Shown piece after piece: positions 19,419-28,095 of a DNA stretch of 64,000 bases; the first letter of the stretch is position 1, and each line of letters opens with the position of its first letter. Under the pieces are notes generated by a model that saw only the letters and a list, made by a program, of their open reading frames with translations, was not told the origin of the DNA and did no database searches. The position numbers and the translations under genes were made by a program. Origin of the DNA: Pseudomonas mendocina (GTDB lineage: Bacteria; Pseudomonadota; Gammaproteobacteria; Pseudomonadales; Pseudomonadaceae); the NCBI RefSeq assembly GCF_003008615.1, contig NZ_CP027657.1, positions 2,046,001-2,110,000 on the forward strand, in the 5' to 3' direction.

Positions 19419-19865
19419 TTACAAACGAGCGCCACCACGGCGGTGCTTGACCCGGGTCATCAGCGCCTTGCAATCGACCGTGAGGATTTCCGGATGATTG
19501 AAAATGTGCTGGCGGACGAAGGCGTCGAAGGTCTCGTAACTGTCGGTGAGCGTGTGGATATGCAGGCTCTTCAGGTCGCTCATGATGTACAGGCTGACCA
19601 CCTCCACAGTGGCCGAAAGGCGCTCGGCGACGGACTCGATGGCATGCGGCGCAACGGTGAGATCGACGAAGGTGGAGATGCCCTTGCCGAGCTTCTCCGG
19701 ATTCACCACGGCGGTGAATTTCTCAATGACGCCGGTATCGACCAACGCCTGCACACGCGTGCGCGCATGTGCTCGGGAGATGTTGAGTTGTCGGGCGATA
19801 TCGGCAAAGGAAGTACGCGAATCCTTGATCAGGATATTCAGCAAAGCGTTGTCGAGCTTGTTCAT
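19419..19865 (-). CDS. Lrp/AsnC family transcriptional regulator
   Basis: A 148-residue regulator. The N-terminal helix-turn-helix is at about residues 5-55 (LDNALLNILIKDSRTSFADIA...LNISRAHARTRVQAL), with DTGVIEKFTAVVNPEKLG leading into the RAM ligand-binding domain. It probably senses an amino acid and controls nearby transport or catabolic genes such as the TRAP operon just downstream of it; this is inference from position. Confidence 0.9.
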   Translation of the reverse strand: MNKLDNALLNILIKDSRTSFADIARQLNISRAHARTRVQALVDTGVIEKFTAVVNPEKLGKGISTFVDLTVAPHAIESVAERLSATVEVVSLYIMSDLKSLHIHTLTDSYETFDAFVRQHIFNHPEILTVDCKALMTRVKHRRGGARL

Positions 19866-19948
19866 GAGCGTGGGCTTGAAGGCGAGGGAGCATTGGCGGA
19901 TGCGCGATGCATGCCAACCTCCCTCTCTCGACAGCGACGGATAGCCTT

Positions 19949-20392
19949 TTACAGCAGCTTGCGGTACTGCACGAAACCCGAACGCTCGCCGATGCGCTCG
20001 TACAGCAGCATGGCCTGGCTGTTGCTCTCGTGGGTCAACCAGTGCACGCGCGAGCAGCCGGCTGCGCGCGCCTGCTCGTAAGCGAACTGCAGCAGTTGCC
20101 GCCCCACGCCGCCACTGCGCTGGCCCTTGGCAACGAACAGATCCTGCAGGTAGCAGTAGTCGCCGGTCGTCCAGGTCGAACGATGGATGACCCAGTGCAC
20201 CAGGCCGACGGCTTCGCCGTCACGCCAGGCCAGCGCTGCGCCCATCGGTTCGCTCGGATCGAGGAAGCGCTGCCAGGTGACAGCGCTGGTTTCGGCAGGA
20301 ATTTCGGTCATGTAGAAGCGCTGGTAGCCCTGCCACAAGGGCAGCCAGGCTTCATGATCAGCGGCTTCTACGGGGCGGATTTCGAGGGTCAT
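19949..20392 (-). CDS. GNAT family N-acetyltransferase
   Basis: A 147-residue GNAT enzyme. The acetyl-CoA-binding motif A is LFVAKGQRSGGVGRQLLQ (the Q/RxxGxG/A pattern). It shares long runs with the gene at 25137-25577 (EAWLPLWQGYQRFY, IPAETSAVTWQRFLDP, TTGDYCYLQDL), so the two are paralogues about 5 kb apart. Substrate unknown. Shine-Dalgarno aggaagga. It sits 25 bases downstream of the asparaginase gene. Confidence 0.93.
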   Translation of the reverse strand: MTLEIRPVEAADHEAWLPLWQGYQRFYMTEIPAETSAVTWQRFLDPSEPMGAALAWRDGEAVGLVHWVIHRSTWTTGDYCYLQDLFVAKGQRSGGVGRQLLQFAYEQARAAGCSRVHWLTHESNSQAMLLYERIGERSGFVQYRKLL

Positions 20393-20417
20393 CGATCCTT
20401 CCTCTGGGGCAGATGAG

Positions 20418-21407
20418 TCAGTCGCTCATCTCACCACAGAGATCGCGCGCCAACCAGTGCTCGACTTCGGCAGGCGTCAGACCGGCGCCAAGCAGGGCGA
20501 ACAGCTTGCCCAGCGCCGCCTCGCGGGTCATGCCGCCGCAGGACACCAGCCCCACCTCGGCCAGGCGACTCCCGGCCGCATAGACGCCGAACTCGACATG
20601 CCCCTGCGGGCACTGGCTGATCGCTGCCAGCACCACGCCCCGCACATGCGCCTCATGCAGCAGCGCCATCAACTCGCTGTCGCCGGCAGGACCGGTACCG
20701 CTGCCGTAGCACTCCAGCAGCACGCCTTTGACACCGCTGTCGAGCAAGGCACGCAGATGGCTCGCCTGCAATGCAGGGTGCAATGGCATGACCGCCAGGT
20801 TCACCGGCTGGCGTACCTGGCGATAGTCGATGCGCGCATTGAGCGCGACATGCTCGGCCTGGCGCTGCCGCGGCAGCACCTGAAAGGCGTCGAAGGCATC
20901 GCTGCGCAACTTGGAACAACGCGCGCCATGCAGGAGCTGGCCATTGAAGTATAGATGCACGCCCACCGCGACACCGCGGTGCAGCGCACGCAAGGCACCG
21001 AACAGGTTGGGCCAGGCATCGCCACCTGGCACGCCTGCCGGCTGCATGGAGCCCGTGAGCACTACCGGGACATTCAGGCCGAGCAACAGAAAGCTCAGCG
21101 CCGCCGCGCTGTAGGCCAGCGTATCGGTGCCGTGCAGCACCAGCACGGCATCGTGCCCGTCACGTTCCACGGCCTGCACGATGACATCGCGCAGGGCCAG
21201 CCAGTGGCCGGGGTTCATGTTGGCGCTGTCGATCAGCGGCAACAGTTCGCGAAACTGCCAGGCCGGCAGCGCCGGATCGTTCTCGATGGCCTGCTGTTCG
21301 CGCATGCGGGCTTCGAATCCGGAAGCCGGGGCCAGGCCGGACTCGCTCATCTGCATGCCGATGGTGCCGCCGGTGTAGAGCACCAGCAGTTTTTCAGGGG
21401 TAGCCAT
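20418..21407 (-). CDS. ansA: L-asparaginase (type I, cytoplasmic)
   Basis: A 329-residue asparaginase that hydrolyses asparagine to aspartate. The two catalytic triads are visible: Thr14 in YTGGTIGM and Thr94-Asp95 in VLHGTDTLAY. There is no signal peptide, which fits the cytoplasmic AnsA type. Shine-Dalgarno tgaggag before the ATG. With aspartase at 28 kb this gives a route from asparagine to fumarate. Confidence 0.93.
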   Translation of the reverse strand: MATPEKLLVLYTGGTIGMQMSESGLAPASGFEARMREQQAIENDPALPAWQFRELLPLIDSANMNPGHWLALRDVIVQAVERDGHDAVLVLHGTDTLAYSAAALSFLLLGLNVPVVLTGSMQPAGVPGGDAWPNLFGALRALHRGVAVGVHLYFNGQLLHGARCSKLRSDAFDAFQVLPRQRQAEHVALNARIDYRQVRQPVNLAVMPLHPALQASHLRALLDSGVKGVLLECYGSGTGPAGDSELMALLHEAHVRGVVLAAISQCPQGHVEFGVYAAGSRLAEVGLVSCGGMTREAALGKLFALLGAGLTPAEVEHWLARDLCGEMSD

Positions 21408-21432
21408 GAGCTCTCCTCAGGAAATTCAGGCA

Positions 21433-21455
21433 AGAAAAAGGGGGCCGAGGCCCCC
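21433..21455 (-). terminator. Intrinsic terminator after the alanine/glycine symporter gene
   Basis: A seven-base-pair GC stem (21440-21446 with 21449-21455) followed, on the minus strand, by a run of T (complement of 21435-21439). It ends the transcript of the symporter gene that stops at 21475. Confidence 0.87.
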
Positions 21456-21474
21456 TGTTCCTAGCGGGTCGAAA

Positions 21475-22920
21475 TCAGCGCTGATAAACGCGCTCGCCCA
21501 TTTCAGCCGGGCTCTCGGTGGTGACGCTCACGGCCGAACTTTTCCAGGCCTTGGGGTCGAGATCCAAGTCGGCGTACTGCTTGGGATCAAGTACCGGAGA
21601 CTTTATACCAGCCTTGATCTGGCTGTCGTAATCACGCATCAGGCGCAGGCCGACCTTGAACAGCAGGGTCACGGCAACCAAGTTACACATTGCCAACAGT
21701 CCCATGGTCACGTCAGCGAAGGCGAAAACGGTACCCAGATCCTGTACCGATCCCCAGAGCACCAGGCAAACCACTAACACGCGGTAAACCATGACGGGTG
21801 CACGCTTCTCGGTGAAGAAGCCCAGTGCGTTCTCGCCCAGATAGTAGTTGTAAATCAGGGTGGTGAAGACGAACAGTAGCAGGGCGATGCTCACGAACAC
21901 GCGGCCCCATTCACCCACAACGGCAGCCAGAGCAGTCTGCGTCAGAACCACACCGGCCATTTCGCTACCCGGCTGGTAGACACCGGACAGCAGGATGATC
22001 AGGGCGGTGCTGGTGCATACCAGCAGGGTGTCGATAAAGACGCTCAGCGACTGCACGATGCCCTGCGCGGCCGGGTGTTTTACCTCGGCGACAGCTGCCA
22101 CGTTCGGCGCGCTGCCCAGGCCAGCTTCGTTGGAGAACAGACCGCGCTTTACGCCCATCAGGATGGCTGCACCGATACCTCCGGCAAAGGCCGGTTCCAG
22201 GCCGAAGGCGCTCTTGAAGATGAGAGTGAACACGGCAGGTACTTCGGACAGGTTCATGCCTATCACCACCAGCGCCATGCCGATGTAGGAGAACGCCATC
22301 ACTGGAACCAGCACATCCGCCATGCTGGCGATGCGCTTGATGCCACCGAAGATGATCAGCCCCATGACTACGGTCAGCGCCAGGCCGCTGGCCAGGGTCG
22401 GCAGGCCGAAGGTGTCATGCAGCGAGCTAGCTACGGTGAAGGACTGCACAGCGTTGAAGCCGAAACCGAAGGTCACCAGCAGCAGGATCGAGACTACGAT
22501 GCCCAGCCAACGCTGGCCGAGGCCGTGTTGGATGTAGAACGCCGGGCCACCGCGGTAGCTACCGTCGCTCTCGCGACGCTTGTACAGCTGTGCCAGGGAG
22601 CATTCGAAATAGCTGGTAGCCATGCCTACCAAGGCCACAACCCACATCCAGAAGACCGCTCCGGGCCCACCCAGCATGATCGCGACGGACACCCCGGCGA
22701 TGTTGCCGGCACCGACACGGCCGGCTACCGAGAGCATCAGTGCCTGAAACGAACTGAGCTGACCAGGCTGGCGCTGAAAAGCCTCGCGAAAGATATGGAA
22801 CATGCTGCTGAAGTAGCGAAACTGGACAAACCGTGAGGCGATGGTGAAGTACAAGCCGAGGCCGATCAGCATCACGATCAGCAGCTTGCTCCAGATGAAA
22901 TCATTGAGGAGGTCGAGCAT
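21475..22920 (-). CDS. Alanine/glycine:cation symporter (AGCS family)
   Basis: A 481-residue sodium/amino-acid symporter with about ten or eleven membrane helices. Family signatures are VAGRVGAGNIAGVSVAIMLGGPGAVFWMW and GVKRGLFSNEAGLGSAPNVAA. Usual substrates are alanine or glycine. The C-terminal helices end in a charged tail. A decayed second copy of the same family's C-terminus lies at 24197-24408 on the other strand. Confidence 0.95.
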   Translation of the reverse strand: MLDLLNDFIWSKLLIVMLIGLGLYFTIASRFVQFRYFSSMFHIFREAFQRQPGQLSSFQALMLSVAGRVGAGNIAGVSVAIMLGGPGAVFWMWVVALVGMATSYFECSLAQLYKRRESDGSYRGGPAFYIQHGLGQRWLGIVVSILLLVTFGFGFNAVQSFTVASSLHDTFGLPTLASGLALTVVMGLIIFGGIKRIASMADVLVPVMAFSYIGMALVVIGMNLSEVPAVFTLIFKSAFGLEPAFAGGIGAAILMGVKRGLFSNEAGLGSAPNVAAVAEVKHPAAQGIVQSLSVFIDTLLVCTSTALIILLSGVYQPGSEMAGVVLTQTALAAVVGEWGRVFVSIALLLFVFTTLIYNYYLGENALGFFTEKRAPVMVYRVLVVCLVLWGSVQDLGTVFAFADVTMGLLAMCNLVAVTLLFKVGLRLMRDYDSQIKAGIKSPVLDPKQYADLDLDPKAWKSSAVSVTTESPAEMGERVYQR

Positions 22921-23018
22921 GGGAGGCTATCTCTCTTGTTCTTGAAGTTAGGATGCGGCCCCGCCGGGCAGCTGGCGCATGGTTGGCGATGACACCTGCA
23001 GCGGACAATTTCGCGGAT

Positions 23019-23035
23019 CGCGTCTAAGTGACGCG
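23019..23035. promoter_or_regulatory. Inverted repeat upstream of the XRE-type regulator gene
   Basis: CGCGTC-taagt-GACGCG forms a six-base dyad about 47 bases before the ATG at 23082, beside a possible -10 box (TAGAAT at about 23044). It could be an operator for the gene's own product. Inference only. Confidence 0.4.
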
Positions 23036-23081
23036 ACCTGATGCTAGAATCGCGACACTCGCATCACCTTCGGAACGCCAT

Positions 23082-23900
23082 ATGTCGGATCATTTCGGCA
23101 GCAACCTGAAACTGCTGTGCAGCCACTACCGCTCCATTGCCGAGGTCTGCCGCAAGCTTTCGCTCAACCGCGCACAGTTCAATCGCTACCTCGCCGGACA
23201 GAGCCGACCCACCGCGCACAACCTCAAGCGCATCTGCGATTTTTTCGGCGTCGAGCCCTACGAGCTGGAAATGCCGGGCGATCAATTCGCCCGCCTGATC
23301 GGAGCGCGCAGCTCCAGCAGTCCGGTGCAGAGCGGTAACGACCCCCTGCTGGATCTGTTCGAACCGCTGCGCCAGCAGGCCAGCCCGATGGGCCGCTATT
23401 GTGGCTACTACTTCGAGTACGCCAACTGCATGTCGGTACCGGGGCATATCCTGCTGTCGCTGGTGCATCTGCGCGAGGAGCGCGGCAACTACCTGTTCGA
23501 GCGCCAGGAACGCCAGGAGCGACAAGAGCGCACACGTGGCGGAAGCGAGGACTGGGTGCGTTGTCGCTACCTGGGCGCGGCGTTCTTTCTGCAGGATCGG
23601 ATGTTCCTGGTCGACTACGAGAGCCTCACCGGCAACGAGGTCAGCCAGACCATCCTGATCCCCAGCTTCAAGAGCCGTATCAACCGCCTCAATGGCATCA
23701 AGACCGGCGTTTCCAGCGGTGATCGGCGCACACCAGCCTGCACCCGTGTGGTCTGGCACTACCTCGGCGATGAGATCAACCGGGTCAACGCCTACCGCCA
23801 GTTGATGCTCTACGCCCCGGACGATCCGCGCATCGACGACGACATCCGCGAGCGCCTCGCCGGCGCCAAGCTGCGTGAAGGTCTGTTCGAGATGGAATGA
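23082..23900 (+). CDS. Helix-turn-helix (XRE-like) transcriptional regulator
   Basis: A 272-residue protein. The first about 65 residues form an XRE-type helix-turn-helix (AEVCRKLSLNRAQFNRYLAG, then HNLKRICDFFGVEPYEL). The rest is a large domain without a name I can give; it ends in a basic/acidic segment. The start MSDHFGSNLKLLC is preferred over the upstream in-frame starts because the helix-turn-helix begins directly after it. It lies divergent to the symporter gene and just upstream of a symporter remnant, so a link to amino-acid uptake is possible. Confidence 0.87.
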   Translation: MSDHFGSNLKLLCSHYRSIAEVCRKLSLNRAQFNRYLAGQSRPTAHNLKRICDFFGVEPYELEMPGDQFARLIGARSSSSPVQSGNDPLLDLFEPLRQQASPMGRYCGYYFEYANCMSVPGHILLSLVHLREERGNYLFERQERQERQERTRGGSEDWVRCRYLGAAFFLQDRMFLVDYESLTGNEVSQTILIPSFKSRINRLNGIKTGVSSGDRRTPACTRVVWHYLGDEINRVNAYRQLMLYAPDDPRIDDDIRERLAGAKLREGLFEME

Positions 23901-23914
23901 CTCCGCAGAACGGA

Positions 23915-23984
23915 AATACGGCTGCAAAAACCGTATTCATCAGGGAAATACCCGCCTCACAAACCAGGGCATGGGTATTCCCTG
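23915..23984. repeat. Two consecutive hairpins after the regulator gene
   Basis: Hairpin 1: AATACGG (23915-23921) with CCGTATT (23931-23937). Hairpin 2: CAGGGAAATACCC (23941-23953) with GGGTATTCCCTG (23973-23984), one bulged base. Both are centred on similar AATAC elements. Neither is followed by a T run, so they are more likely an RNA structure, protein-binding site or repeat than standard terminators. Confidence 0.6.
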
Positions 23985-24196
23985 TTAATTCCGCGTAAAT
24001 AAGGATGTTTGTTGTCGTCCAGCAACCTGCCTGGACACAATCGCGCGCTTCGAAGTCGTCGCTCAGTCTGACTGCCGACGATGACGATCCAGCCGCCCAA
24101 CCGACCTGGCCATGGCGACTGCTGCAGTAACCCGTTCCGGCATCAGCACCCTGCTGCCAGACTCGCACTCGGCCGTTATCCCCGGCTGGGCGCCAG

Positions 24197-24408
24197 AACA
24201 ACACCGTGACCATCAGCGTGCTGGTCTACGCCTTCACCACCATCCTCGGCTGGTGCTATTACGGCGAGCGCTGCATGGTGCGCCTGCGCGGGCGCCCAGC
24301 GGTGTGGTGTGGATCTTCTCCGACATCGCCCACGGCCTGATGGCGCTGCCCAACCTGATCGGCCTGCTGTTGCTGTCCGGCATCGTGGTCAAGGAAACCC
24401 GCGACTGA
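24197..24408 (+). pseudogene. Remnant of an AGCS amino-acid symporter (C-terminal end, frameshifted)
   Basis: Read from 24197, the frame gives [20 protein letters not shown], then [12 protein letters not shown]; after a frame change near 24290 the other frame gives [19 protein letters not shown], then [16 protein letters not shown] and a stop at 24408. Both pieces match the last two helices of AGCS symporters in order, but the helix and loop between them are missing and the frame is broken. It is the decayed 3' end of a symporter gene distinct from the intact one at 21475-22920. It is followed by an intrinsic terminator. Confidence 0.85.
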
Positions 24409-24430
24409 TACAGCTCGCGCAGCGTCAGAA

Positions 24431-24463
24431 ACCCCGCAACGGCCCAGCCGGTGCGGGGTTTTT
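24431..24463 (+). terminator. Intrinsic terminator after the symporter remnant
   Basis: CCCCGCA (24432-24438) pairs with TGCGGGG (24452-24458), followed by TTTTT. It sits between the symporter remnant and the convergent acetyltransferase gene and could also work weakly on the minus strand. Confidence 0.85.
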
Positions 24464-25137
24464 CATGCCTGGCGGAAGGCCTCCAGACGCTGCTTCTGCC
24501 GACCGGCCTCGTCGAAGTTGTCAGCGCCCAGCCAAGCCTCGAAGGCTTCCCGGCGCGTCGGCCATTCCCCATCGATGATCGAGAACCAGGCGGTGTCGCG
24601 GTTCCTGCCCTTGCGCACCATATGCTGGCGGAACAGCCCTTCGTGGCTGAAGCCGAAACGCTCGGCGGCGCGCATGGAACGGGCATTGGCGGCGTCGCAT
24701 TTCTACTCCAGGCGGCGATAGCCCAGCTCGTCGAAGGCATGCCGCGCCAGCAGGTAGACCGCCTCCGTGGCGCCCGGCGTGCGCTGCATCGGCGCGCCGA
24801 AGGCAACGTGGCCGATCTCGATGCTGCCGTCCTGCGCCGTGATGCGCAGGTAGCTGAACAGCCCCAGGGCGCGGCCGCTGGCCAGATCGATCACCGCGTA
24901 GAACAGCGGATCGCGGCTGTCGGCGTTGCCGCCAAGCCAGGCATCGAAGGCCGCACGCTCGGTGAACGGGCCGTAGGGCAGGTAGTCCCACAGCGCCGGA
25001 TCAGGGCCCTGCAAGGCTGCCCACAGGTCATCGCCGTGGCGCGCCACATCAAGCGCCTCCAGCCGCACGAAGCGCCCGGTCAGTGGACGTTGATCGGGCA
25101 CGGGGCAGGGCTGCCAGTGGGTGAGATCAACGCTCAT
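24463..25137 (-). pseudogene. GNAT acetyltransferase (RimL-like) with one in-frame stop
   Basis: A 224-codon frame from MSVDLTHWQPCPVPDQRPLT to a C-terminal QRLEAFRQA, interrupted by one TAG at 24703-24705. The residues on either side (GYRRLE-stop-KCDAANARSMRAAERFGF) are contiguous in related proteins, where Trp is usual (EWKCDA), so a single TGG to TAG change explains it. The product before the stop is 144 residues and lacks part of the acetyl-CoA fold. It shares one base with the upstream acetyltransferase gene (TGATG). Either a recent pseudogene or a sequencing error. Confidence 0.85.
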
Positions 25138-25577
25138 CAGAAAAGCTTCCTGTACTGGATGAAACCGGAGCGGTCAGCAATGCGGTCGTACAACTGGCGC
25201 CCGGTGTAGTTGGTCTCCTGGGTCAGCCAGTGCACGCGGCTGGCACCAGCGGCGCGCGCCGTGGCGTAGACATGCTCGATCAGCGCGCGACCGATGCCGG
25301 CACCCCGCGTGTTCTCGGCAACGTAGAGATCCTGCAGGTAGCAGTAGTCGCCGGTCGTCCAGCAACTGCGGTGGTAGATGAAGTGCACCAGGCCGACCGC
25401 CACGCCGTCCTGCCAGGCCAGCGCGGCATGCATCGGTTCGGCCGGATCGAGGAAGCGCTGCCAGGTGACGGCGCTGGTCTCGGCCGGAATCTCGGCCTGA
25501 TAGAAGCGCTGATAGCCCTGCCACAGCGGCAGCCAGGCGGCGTGGTCGGCAGCGGTGAGCGGACGGATTTCGAGCAT
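25137..25577 (-). CDS. GNAT family N-acetyltransferase (paralogue)
   Basis: A 146-residue GNAT enzyme closely related to the one at 19949-20392. The acetyl-CoA motif is LYVAENTRGAGIGRALIEHV. Its stop overlaps the start of the broken acetyltransferase downstream by one base, so they are translationally coupled. Substrate unknown. Confidence 0.93.
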   Translation of the reverse strand: MLEIRPLTAADHAAWLPLWQGYQRFYQAEIPAETSAVTWQRFLDPAEPMHAALAWQDGVAVGLVHFIYHRSCWTTGDYCYLQDLYVAENTRGAGIGRALIEHVYATARAAGASRVHWLTQETNYTGRQLYDRIADRSGFIQYRKLF

Positions 25578-25596
25578 GGGGGATTCCTTTCAGCAG

Positions 25597-26229
25597 TCAG
25601 TCGTTGAGATTCATGCACGCCGCCAGTTCGCGGTCACGCGGGTTGGCGGAAGCGGCCAGGCCGGCGCGCACGCCGTGCTGATCCGCACTGGAACGGTTCT
25701 GGCCAAGCTTCCACTTGCCCTCGATACGGCGGATCGGCAGGGCGAAACCGACGATGGCGCGCAGCATCGCGTCGATGTATTCGCCGGGCGCATCGCTGAC
25801 CGACCAGGGCCTGGCCTGGGAACGCTCATGCTGATCGCTCAGGCGGCTGACCAGTTGCAGCAGGCGCTCGGGCTCGTCGAACACCTCGGCCTGGCCCCAG
25901 GCGTGCACAGCGATGTAGTTCCAGGTCGGCACCACCTTGCCGTGCTCGGCCTTGGCCGGGTACCAGCCGGGGTGTATGTAAGCATCGGGGCCGCTGAACA
26001 CCACCAGCGCCTCGACGCCTTCGGCCAGGTCACGCCAATGCCCGTTGGCGCGAGCGAAGTGTCCGTAGAGCGTGCCGAACTCACCTTCGTCAGCTTCCAG
26101 CAACAGCGGCAGGTGACTGGCTTGCAGACCCTGGCTGCCGGCCGTGCTGAGCAGTGCCAGGCCGCTGCCACGAATCTGCTGGTGAAGGGTTGGCAGGTCA
26201 TCCTGACGAAAGGCGGCGGGGCAGTACAT
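25597..26229 (-). CDS. FMN-binding negative regulator family protein (PaiB-like)
   Basis: A 210-residue protein of the PaiB family, a flavin-binding split-barrel fold. It starts MYCPAAFRQDD and holds the family segments LPLLLEADEG, GTLYGHFARANGHW and VFSGPDAYIHPGWYP. In Bacillus PaiB represses sporulation and protease genes; the role in pseudomonads is not known. It is divergent from the PdxR/MocR-type gene, with which it may be co-regulated. Confidence 0.92.
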   Translation of the reverse strand: MYCPAAFRQDDLPTLHQQIRGSGLALLSTAGSQGLQASHLPLLLEADEGEFGTLYGHFARANGHWRDLAEGVEALVVFSGPDAYIHPGWYPAKAEHGKVVPTWNYIAVHAWGQAEVFDEPERLLQLVSRLSDQHERSQARPWSVSDAPGEYIDAMLRAIVGFALPIRRIEGKWKLGQNRSSADQHGVRAGLAASANPRDRELAACMNLND

Positions 26230-26328
26230 GGAGGCGACTCCTGATTCGATGGCCCCATGCTAGGCAGGATATTGGTTCGCTGTAAGATCCATTTACCAGC
26301 AGTTTCATGGAGCCAATCGGAGGCCACC

Positions 26329-27795
26329 ATGTCCACCCCACCACCCTTGCCGGTCGATCTGTCCGGGATTCGCCTGGAACCTTCCGGCGGGCTGGCACGC
26401 CAGCTCTATCAGGCGTTGCGCGAACGCATCCTCGACGGCCGCCTGGCAGGCAATACGCGGCTGCCGGCCAGCCGCGACCTGGCGGCGCTGCTCGGCGTCT
26501 CGCGCAATACGGTGACGCGCGCCTTCGACCAGTTGTATGCCGAGGGCTACATCGAGGGGCGGGTGGGCGACGGCACCTATGTGGCCGACCTGGCGCTGGC
26601 CCGGCCGCAGACGGCGCCTGTGTCGACGACTGCGGTACAGGGCGTGGCGCAGCAACGCCTGCGCCAGCACCACCTGCCAGCGCCGGTCACTGGCGCACCG
26701 CGCGCCTTTCGCATCGGCGTGCCGGCGTTCGACCTGTTTCCCTTCGAGACCTGGGCACGCTTGCAGGCACGCTTCTGGCGCCGGCCATCACCCGCTCGCC
26801 TGGGCTACGGCGACCCGGCCGGCGAGCGCGTGCTGCGCGAACTGATCGCCGCCTACCTGCGCAGCAGCCGCGGCCTGAGCTGCGACCCGCAGCAGATCGT
26901 CATCACCTGCGGCGCACAACAGGCCATCAGCCTCTGTGCCCAGTTGCTGGTGCAACCCGGCGACCGCGTGGCGGTGGAGAACCCCGGCTATCGCGCCGCC
27001 GCCCACGCCTTCGCCCTTGCAGGCGCAAGCCTGTGCGGCGTGCCGGTCGATGGCGACGGCATGGATACGACCCGCCTGGCGAGCCTCGAGGATTGCCGAC
27101 TGGTCTACGTGACCCCGTCGCACCAGTACCCGACCGGCGTGACCCTGTCACTGGCACGGCGCCTGGAGTTGCTGGAATGGGCCGAGCGCCAGGGCGGCTG
27201 GATCGTCGAGGACGACTACGATGGCGAATACCGCTACAGCGGCACGCCGCTGGCGCCGCTGGCCGCACTGGATCGCCAGCAGCGGGTGATCTACGTCGGC
27301 ACCTTCGGCAAGCTGGCCTTCCCGGCCCTGCGCCTGGGCTATCTGGTGCTGCCAGCGGCCTTGGCCGAACCCTTCGCCCAGCGCCGCGCCGTGGATATGC
27401 GTCACTCGGAGGTCGGCACCCAGGCGGTAATGGCCGAATTCATCGCCGCCGGGCATTTCCAGCGCCACGTGCGGCGCATGCGCCAGGCGGCACGACAACG
27501 CCGCGACACCCTGCTGCGTGAATGGCCGCAAGCGATTGCCGGCTGTGCGCCGCTGCCGGCGGTCGAGGCCGGCCTGCACCTGTGCGTGCGGGTCGACAGC
27601 CTGGCGCGCGAACGCGAGCTGATCACGGCGGCGCGCGGCGCCGGAGTGGAAATGAATGGTCTGAGCGATTACTGGCTGGAGGACAGCGAGGAGTCACAGG
27701 ATTCCCGCGCCGGGCTGGTGCTAGGGTTCGCCGCCGTACCCGAGGCGCAGATCGTCGAGGCGGTACGAACGCTACGCCGGGCATGGAGGCTGTAA
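26329..27795 (+). CDS. PdxR/MocR-type regulator (GntR helix-turn-helix fused to aminotransferase)
   Basis: A 488-residue regulator. The GntR winged helix is at about 20-90 (LRERILDGRLAGNTRLPASRDLA, RNTVTRAFDQLYAEGY). The fold type I aminotransferase domain follows from about 125, with the PLP Asp in EDDYDGEYRY and the Schiff-base Lys328 in GTFGKLAFPALRLGY. Such proteins sense PLP or amino compounds. The ATG at 26329 has cggagg upstream. A possible operator (ATTGGTTC / GAGCCAAT, 26271-26317) is in the shared upstream region with the PaiB-like gene. Confidence 0.93.
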   Translation: MSTPPPLPVDLSGIRLEPSGGLARQLYQALRERILDGRLAGNTRLPASRDLAALLGVSRNTVTRAFDQLYAEGYIEGRVGDGTYVADLALARPQTAPVSTTAVQGVAQQRLRQHHLPAPVTGAPRAFRIGVPAFDLFPFETWARLQARFWRRPSPARLGYGDPAGERVLRELIAAYLRSSRGLSCDPQQIVITCGAQQAISLCAQLLVQPGDRVAVENPGYRAAAHAFALAGASLCGVPVDGDGMDTTRLASLEDCRLVYVTPSHQYPTGVTLSLARRLELLEWAERQGGWIVEDDYDGEYRYSGTPLAPLAALDRQQRVIYVGTFGKLAFPALRLGYLVLPAALAEPFAQRRAVDMRHSEVGTQAVMAEFIAAGHFQRHVRRMRQAARQRRDTLLREWPQAIAGCAPLPAVEAGLHLCVRVDSLARERELITAARGAGVEMNGLSDYWLEDSEESQDSRAGLVLGFAAVPEAQIVEAVRTLRRAWRL

Positions 27796-27966
27796 GAGCC
27801 TGTTCAAAGTCTCGCGAGCTAGAGCCAGGCAAGGCGAAATCGAGCGAAGAACGCTCGGAGTCGCGTTCGACTTTACGAGCTGTAAATGAGCATTCTGACC
27901 GGGCTGGCGTTCCAGCTTGATTTCAACGCTGCATGGCCGACGCGCAGCAGACTTTGAACACGCTCT
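27795..27966. mobile_element. MITE-like element with near-perfect terminal inverted repeats
   Basis: A 172-base element without a coding frame. The 18-base ends (AGAGCCTGTTCAAAGTCT at 27795-27812 and, reversed, AGAGCGTGTTCAAAGTCT at 27949-27966) match at 17 of 18 positions. The interior holds small hairpins (CGAGCG...CGCTCG; TTTAC-gagct-GTAAA). It starts at the last base of the PdxR-type stop codon. Such elements are non-autonomous and need a transposase from elsewhere. Confidence 0.75.
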
Positions 27967-28027
27967 AAGGCAGGCCAGCCGGCGTTGCGCGTGGCGCACC
28001 CTACGCTAGCCATCCTTGAATGGCAGG

Positions 28028-28055
28028 CAAAAAAAGGGATGGCCGAGGCCATCCC
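28028..28055 (-). terminator. Intrinsic terminator downstream of aspA and the small ORF
   Basis: GGGATGGCC (28036-28044) pairs with GGCCATCCC (28047-28055); on the minus strand the stem is followed by a run of seven T. It would end the aspA transcript after the small ORF at 28096-28224. Confidence 0.9.
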
Positions 28056-28095
28056 TGAGGGTTGAGGCTGGTGAAGGCCTCCTATGAAAGGGTTT

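Noticed and set aside
24703..24705. In-frame TAG as possible recoding (pyrrolysine or readthrough)
   Set aside because: No known pyrrolysine use in this kind of organism, no recoding signal seen, and Trp is the usual residue here, so a simple nonsense change is more likely.
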